Assembly: GCA_047967505.1 (NCBI GenBank)
Contig: CM106540.1
DNA from: Dipteris shenzhenensis
Taxonomy: Eukaryota; Polypodiophyta; Polypodiopsida; Gleicheniales
Direction: 5' to 3' (one strand)
Length of the DNA stretch: 64,000 nucleotides
Below, piece after piece: positions 58,118 to 64,000 of this stretch (position 1 is the first letter of the stretch; every line of letters starts with the position of its first letter). Position numbers and translations under genes: made by a program. Below the pieces are notes generated by a model that ran no database searches, was not told the DNA's origin, and worked only from the letters and a program-made list of their open reading frames with translations.

Positions 58118-58123
58118 TTTATT
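58118..58123 (-). terminator. Candidate PPO polyadenylation signal
   Basis: AATAAA on the minus strand, about 117 bases after the PPO stop codon. Confidence 0.5.
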
Positions 58124-58239
58124 TTTACCAAATTAACGTATGAGTACAGAAGGAATTGAGTTCCTGATCAATAGAATAAAGATCCAATTTTCTCTCTCAA
58201 AAAGAAGAGAAAAGAATCGAGGAAGCTTGAATCAGAGCC

Positions 58240-60019
58240 TTATTCGAATTCGATCTTCATACCTTCGATGCTCACATCAACATCATGTGCATGTGCTACA
58301 ACCACTATGGTGATGATCACCTTCTCGGCGCTCTCAATCCCAATCCTTTGGATATTATCTCCAATCGCGAACTTGACATTACTGAACAAGTGCTTGGATT
58401 CCCCTGCGTATGGAATGACGTTGAAGGAGCCCACATACTCGGCACCGCTAGTCTTGGTATGCTTGTCTGCATCGGGCATGTTGATGAACACTTTCAGCTG
58501 AACATATGTTTCTCTGGGTACATTCACCCCTTGTAGTACTAACACCTCTTCGAGCTGTTCTGCACTGTTCACCCCCTTCTCTTTCAGAAGCTCCGATGAG
58601 GGTGCTGCCGGTCTGTCCACCAGCCCACTGAGCCTTTTGTTTATCTTTATGGTCTTCTGGTTCTCCGATGCAGGTCCTATTTCGGTCACGTTAGTCGAAG
58701 TATAAGTGGCTGCAGCGCTGCCGCTCGAGGCTGCCTGCGGTGAATAATTTATCCACAACTTATCTCCTTTCACTCGCTCATACCTTATGCCAAGCTTCTT
58801 AGGATTCAGGGCATCTCGTGCTTTGACTTTGACCAGATTAGCGTTCTCGTCGTAGAACACGAACTCTGCGTTGAGAAAATCGGGATCAGTGTGATCTTGC
58901 CGTCTTCCTCCGGGGAGCGTTTTCCAAACATTCCAAAGCCTGTCGATATTGCTATGATGGGCATAAAATATGGGATCCCGAGCTGCAGTCGTGAACACGC
59001 CCATATCTGCGGAAAGATTTTGGCGGGGATCGCCTGTCCAGAAATGGATAGCATTGTGCTGGCTCTCCATTTGCCCAGCGATAGGTGCGTCTAGCACTGT
59101 AGAGTTGAAGGTGTTTGTACCAAGCCTGCACGAACATTATCAGATTTAGAATACTTACTCTCGATGGTGCTTTAATCTAAGTTGCTGGAATGTAAGTAAG
59201 GCACGAAAGCTTTTGGTGGCGTTGGAAGCATGAGCTTTACCTGTAAGGCCCTCCCATGAAAAGTTCAGCTGTTGATGCAGTGACAACAGTCTTATACATC
59301 GCATTCAAATTGTGATTGATGATCTCCGATGTATCGTTAGTAGGGTCAAGAACAACAAGTCGAACTAGATAGGGAGGGAGATGATCTGGGTCGCGTTTGG
59401 CGTCGTAGACTGCGCTTCCTTCCCTGTTGAAGAAGGCAGGCAAAACATTTCCCCCTTTCTGGTTGTCCCAATTCCAGAATACGAGAGCAAAATCGGGATC
59501 GCCGATCAGGCTAGCGAGGATTCGTTCGTGAAAGTAGAGATACCAACGATGCCAAGGCAGGAAAAGCCAGGAGAAATGTACTTGGAGTGTGACGTTGTTC
59601 CCCGGCTGTTTGTAAGCTCCATTGCAGAAAGCACAGTGAACATCAGCTTGTTTGGCGAAGCTCCTGGGATCATCGGGGGAAAGCTCTTTCATGAGCTGGT
59701 AAGCTTTGTTGTATTTCTGGATGTATTCCTCGCTGACCTTGTGAGCAGGCCGTCGGATGCGCCTCACGGGAGGGTATTTGTGGAAGGAGAAGTCAACGGT
59801 GTCCTTGGTAGGCAAGGGGAGGCAGCAGTGGAAGGTGACAACGTCGGAGGGGTCGCCAACGGGGGAAGCAACGGCAGGCTGACAAGCTTTGAGGTCGGGA
59901 GGACTAATGGGTACTCCATATGCGAGCTGAGGTAGCAGAAGGCCACTTAAGGACAGAAGAGCGGCTACGAGGAGAGGGAAGCTTGCTGCGCATACGATGG
60001 CGGGCTGTTGATGTACCAT
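58240..60019 (-). CDS. PPO: Polyphenol oxidase (catechol oxidase/tyrosinase family), two exons
   Basis: Exon 1 is 60019-59241 and exon 2 is 59125-58240; together they encode 554 residues. The ATG at 60019 (MVHQQPAIV) is the first in frame. Residues 1-35 form a secretory signal: a hydrophobic stretch (PLLVAALLSLSGLLLPQLAYG), with no Ser/Thr-rich plastid transit peptide. CuA site: H128, C132 (in HCAFC, the thioether Cys), H148 and H157 (HFSWLFLPWHRWY). CuB site: H283, H287 (HNAIHFW) and H316/H317 (DPIFYAHHSNIDRLW). Then a PPO1_DWL-like domain (FLNAEFVFYDENANLVKVKA; DFL instead of DWL) and a PPO1_KFDV-like C-terminus ending VSIEGMKIEFE. The enzyme oxidises o-diphenols to quinones with O2 using two copper ions. 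The length fits full plant PPOs. It seems intact. The signal suggests vacuole, wall or extracellular action (inference). Confidence 0.95.
59126..59240 (-). other. PPO intron (115 bp)
   Basis: Donor CAG|GTAAAG and acceptor TTCGTGCAG|G on the minus strand. It splits the Arg codon of FMGGPYR, between the CuA and CuB halves. Splicing restores GGPYRLGTNTF. Confidence 0.93.
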
Positions 60020-60076
60020 TGAGGCCACAGATTAGATGCTCTTCTTCTTCTTCTTCTCGTGAGGCTGCAAACAGAG
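60020..60076 (-). promoter_or_regulatory. PPO 5' UTR with a GAA run
   Basis: The minus strand carries GAGAAGAAGAAGAAGAGC before the ATG. With a TATA box at 60077-60083, transcription would start about 30 bases on, giving a very short leader. Confidence 0.55.
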
Positions 60077-60083
60077 TTTTATA
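60077..60083 (-). promoter_or_regulatory. PPO TATA box
   Basis: TATAAAA in GCATCTATAAAACTCTG on the minus strand, 58 bases before the start codon. Confidence 0.65.
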
Positions 60084-60086
60084 GAT

Positions 60087-60298
60087 GCTGGATACAAAAC
60101 AACTTCTTCTTCTACTTCTTCTTCTTCCTCTTCTTCTTGTTCAGCGGAGCGAAGTCAATTGGCTGTAAATAGAGTTTGCGCAGATGCTGTGTGCTGGATA
60201 CAAAACAACTTCTTCTTCTACTTCTTCTTCTTCCTCTTCTTCTTGTTCAGCGGAGCGAAGTCAATTGGCTGTAAATAGAGTTTGCGCAGATGCTGCAC
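60087..60298. repeat. Near-perfect 106-bp tandem duplication upstream of PPO
   Basis: 60087-60192 and 60193-60298 are identical except for the last few bases. Each holds a CTT-rich tract and GGCTGTAAATAGAGTTTGCG CAGATGCT. The core promoter just downstream (60035-60086) looks like an older, diverged third copy: it also has a CTT tract and GGCTGCAAACAGAGTTTTAT AGATGCT. Only that copy has the TATAAAA. Confidence 0.92.
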
Positions 60299-62237
60299 AC
60301 AGAAGAACTTAATAGATAGTCAATAGAACTTATATTGGCTTCTCCGTCGTCTCAACGTCTCAAGAGCTGTCTGGTTGGGAGGTAGAGTATAGCAGATCAG
60401 TGTCTTAGATGGCACGGATAGCTTAGATAAGTTGCTCCTCGTCCTCCTCGTTCTTCGTGTGGCAAAAATATCTATATGGTTATGCCGGAGATAGAGATGG
60501 AGAATTTGAGAGCTGAAGTTGCGCAGCAGAATATCTTAAGCGAGATATCTCAGATAGTAACTACAAGGGCAGTGAATTTGAGAGGTGGCAGCCTGAAAAA
60601 TGGTGCTGAATTCTGCACATACTACAAGGGTATGTAGTGAGCACGGAGGAGACTCGTTCAGACGTGCGGCAAGGCTACGCGTGAAGTTGCAGAAAGCGAG
60701 TACGTTCCGACATCTCTCTCAAGAACTGTTGAGGCATCAAGAGCTACGTGCTGTTTTTTGGGAAGTCGGCATCCAGAGGATACGTAATGGACTCCTTTAA
60801 CCTACAAAAATTAATGATTTCCAATTATTTGCGTTTATTAGCGATTTCAATAATCAATTCATAAGCCTCTTTTTTTTCTTTTTTAATTTGAAATCATTCA
60901 TTAGCCTCTTTGTTGGGCAGACAGTTTTTTTTTTGTCTTTCTTATCAATTGCGAGGGCTATAATCTCATGTGAAATTACAGAATTGGGCTGACTTCAATA
61001 CGTTTTGACTCCAAACTGCAATTGAAAGGTCGTGACGGCTACAACTGAAAACGCGTTCTTCATTTATTGACCTTTTCCTTTCCAGCTCTCTTCCCATTAC
61101 ATAATATCGCCTTTTTTTTCTTTTTTTTCCCCCGGGAAATAGAAACGTATATTTACAGAAAAAGAAAGTGTACAAAGTCACCTTTCCATAGACACGTCAA
61201 AACATCAAACCCATTCCTTGGCAAGCGCTTTCGCATAGATAAATGTTTGGAAGAAATTCGGGCTGCAATTGTCTTATTTTGGCTTGAAAAAAATTTACTT
61301 GTCGCCTTGTATTATACTTCTCTACTTTTTTTTTTTTCAAAGAATACACTTCTCATACTTGAGTTATGATCTTCCAAAGACCTTTCCAATGTTCATGGCC
61401 ATGGCCCACCCATGCTAGCATGACCCCTCCACAAGTTTCCATTTTTGTTCCCCCTCATGGCATCGACCATCATCTTGAAAGTCAAATTCTCTTAAATGAG
61501 TAGCATGACCCATCTATGATGAGTTAAGGAACCGCCCACATGTAGGACTGGAGTCGCGCATGGACCAAGCTTGATGGCACAATGGGAGGGTGGCAACATT
61601 ATGTTACAAGTAGGGCAACAACATCTATAGCTCCCAAGAAATCATAGTTCTTTTTAAAATGGTATATTATAAGGCACCTAAGAGTTAGATCACTCTATGC
61701 CATGAAATCCAAAGTCAAAATTGGCTTGAATTAATAGCCCCACTTGATCCCCAAGCATGTAAAATAAAAGCTTATTTTTAAAGAATTACAAAATTCTATA
61801 TTGCTCCTAAAAATCTTTTAAAATTTGCCTTTTACTTCCCTTTTACCACGAGGTTCAAAATAAGAAAATATCGATACCTAGAAGAACCGGATGCCTCAAA
61901 CATACCTCCACTTCTTCCTCAAATGGCTCCTCTAGCTTCAACATCTATAGTACGATGCCACTACCTTCATTCTCTTCAAACTTACCATGTTTTTAAATAC
62001 CACTCAGAGATCTTCCACCTTGTTTCTAAATACCACTCACAAATCTTCCACCAACATATCTAATTTCTCCTTGGCCATCTCCTCTTAACATCTCTTCCTC
62101 TCTAACATTAGACTCAATGCCTTCACATAGATCTGAGACTTGTTGCACGTCCTAGCCCGAACGACCTCCCCATGCATTTCATAAGTATATCTGCCAAGCT
62201 CTCGTTGCTTTTGCTTCACACCAGCAATTGAAAGCCA
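60299..62237. other. No recognised gene
   Basis: PPO upstream region and AT-rich sequence with T-runs (60870, 60930, 61115, 61330). Short frames only. Confidence 0.5.
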
Positions 62238-62500
62238 TCTACACATAATTGCAATTGAGCACATAAATAATATGACAAGACTACATAAGTTCATATACAA
62301 CATCTACACATAATTGCAATTGCATGCATAAATAATACGACATGACTACATAAACATAATATATGCTAAGTCATGCTTATGAAAATGGACTACAAACGGC
62401 TTACTCGTTTTTTTTTTGGGGTCACATAAATAATACCACATGACTATACACAGAGTTGTGCTTATGACAATGGACTACAAACACATTCCCTTTTTTTTTG
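62238..62500. repeat. Imperfect tandem/direct repeats
   Basis: CTACACATAATTGCAATTG followed by CATAAATAATA occurs near 62238 and 62302. A second pair (AATGGACTACAAAC... followed by a T-run and GGGG) occurs near 62384 and 62470. Confidence 0.75.
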
Positions 62501-64000
62501 GGGGGGTGGGAGAATGTTTGAAATATTTGTAGACATAGCACATATGTACATCCACAGGTTTAAATGAGTAGCAAGCGTAGCTCATCTCCTCCAGGTGCAG
62601 CTCCACATATAGAAGACCCGTACGCTAGCAATACCATGATAAGTTGAACAAATCTGAGGCCTTAAGTAGCTTTTGGAAATTTCCAGATCATAAATCCAAT
62701 TCCATGGCTACCGTAGCTTTCGCCTTATACACAATGGAAGATTTCAAATTCACTTTTTCCTTTCTTCCAACCTTGAAACACCTTTTTGTTTTTGTTTTGT
62801 TGGAGATAGACTTTCATCTAGTCTGCCTTAGTCTTAAGCTTCCTTTCTATATTTTTCTTATCTTCCTACTCACTCTTCAGATCAAACTCATGTTGCTTCT
62901 TGCGCTTGGAGAGACTTCTCTTCTAAGACATGATGTCCAACGGCCTTCCAAATTACGCTATCTTCACTTTCTAGAATCCAAGATGAATTGAACACGACAA
63001 AGATTTGACATAAAGAGATATACAATGCTTTGAGGAGTCCAATATTTAAGATAACAACTCAATGGATTCATCCCACTCTGCAAAAACGCTGATAACATTG
63101 ATCAAGGTTGCACGCCTTCCATCTTCAAATATAGTAGATGCAATCCTACACCTTTAGCTAATAGATGTCAATGGATGGCATGTAGAGTTCCTAAACACAG
63201 GTTCTAAGAAGAGCAATAGAAGGTCAGATCTCTTCATTTCTTTGTCTTATATCGGGATGAATTTTTAGATATGGTGATCAATGTCTTGATTAGAGGGAGA
63301 TTTATGAGCGATAAAGAAGCCAACTATGTAGAGGCATTGGGTAATAGAAGCAAGGAAGATACAATAGCAAGATGTTGATGGCCATCAATAGAGAAATGAC
63401 CAGCCAAAATCATGGGCAGAGAAGGATGTCACAAGGCTGAAGCAAAATTGATGAGATCATTAGCTTTGGGTCTACCAGTAGGAGCAAGGGATGGCAATGG
63501 AGAACATGAAAGTGGTCATGAAGGACGCAGCTTTCCAGTTGGATGGCCAAGTAGCAAAAGCGATTGGTTGTCAAGATGGTAGCCAATTAAAAAGGGATGA
63601 TGGAGTAGAGAACTTGGCTGCAAGCACATTCATGGTGGAACTTATCCAATGGCGCTCAAGAGTCAGCACGTCAAAGATTGCTACTACAGAATTATATGCC
63701 TCAAAGATGCATGCTTGTCTGCACTCTTGCATGGTTGTGTGGGAAGAAGGGGGATGCCATGGGGGGAATTTTAGTGGCGTGCAGATCCATGGTGGCTAGG
63801 AGGAATCACCAAAAGGAAAGAGCAACCAAGACGTGCAATGAGAGAGCAAGGAGAAAAGAGGGGCCCATATGTACACCAAGTGGAAGAGCCTTTAAATGGC
63901 ATGTAGCATGTTGAAAATAACTAAATGTAGATGTAGACCTAGATGTTGAACTCAAGGATATTGTTAATCGATATTTATTCTGAAATATTGCTGTTAAATT
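62501..64000. other. No recognised gene
   Basis: Open frames at 62644-62991 and 63491-63914 show no motif. The minus strand at 62640-62990 is rich in Lys, Arg and Glu codons with stops, perhaps old coding debris. Confidence 0.4.

Noticed and set aside
59381-59935. 184-codon plus-strand frame
   Set aside because: Antisense shadow of PPO exon 1, whose copper-site motifs fix the true strand.
62640-62995. Old transposase or NAM-associated protein on the minus strand
   Set aside because: Lys/Arg/Glu-rich reading with several stops and no specific motif.
1-64000. tRNA, rRNA or organelle DNA
   Set aside because: Only tRNA-complementary primer sites were seen. No cloverleaf, rRNA or organelle gene was recognised.

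Overview
The window is nuclear DNA of a land plant with a large, transposon-rich genome. It has one spliced plant gene, plant-type Ty1/copia and Ty3/gypsy LTR retrotransposons nested in each other, long TC/CA microsatellites and a fold-back element. No bacterial operons, CRISPR, rRNA or tRNA genes were seen. The only well-supported host gene is a polyphenol oxidase (PPO) with an N-terminal secretory signal rather than the plastid-plus-thylakoid transit peptide usual in flowering plants. This hints at a fern, lycophyte, bryophyte or other non-angiosperm, but that is inference and the species cannot be named from the sequence.

Layout. 1-5.6 kb: a complete but mutated Copia element (E1, minus strand) inserted in an unrecognised, decayed coding region that continues to about 7.0 kb. 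7.0-9.4 kb: AT-rich DNA with tandem and direct repeats. 9.4-18.2 kb: a truncated Copia of the same family (E2, minus), split by a full-length family member (E3, plus) with a perfect 5-bp target-site duplication. 18.9-34.9 kb: a gypsy element (E4, minus; 2.06-kb LTRs, perfect TSD gatac) with dual RNase H but no integrase core. Inside its gag-pol frame lies a very young Copia (E5, plus, 23.9-31.2 kb; 257-bp LTRs identical by eye, perfect TSD cggac). E5 has complete gag and pol frames separated by one UAG, and a 2.4-kb leader carrying a CCACGTCA-rich minisatellite.

34.9-58 kb: older debris. It contains a gypsy fragment interrupted by a 2.4-kb internally deleted Copia (E6), a decayed transposase-like coding region (39.9-41.4 kb), a ~300-bp fold-back element (42.4-42.7 kb), a gag-only Copia (E8, 46.2-48.7 kb), another gag-only Copia (E7, 49.9-52.7 kb) and several small tandem repeats. 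E5, E6 and E7 share leader sequence, so two gag-only or coding-poor derivatives and one apparently competent element belong to related lineages.

58.2-60.3 kb: the two-exon PPO gene on the minus strand, with a TATA box, a GAA-rich 5' UTR and a 106-bp near-perfect upstream tandem duplication. 60.3-64 kb: no gene recognised.

How the parts relate: only E5 looks able to supply active Copia protein, if its UAG can be read through. E4 and the short Copia derivatives would need proteins from elsewhere. The PPO is independent of the transposons and probably acts on phenolics in the secretory pathway, vacuole or wall.
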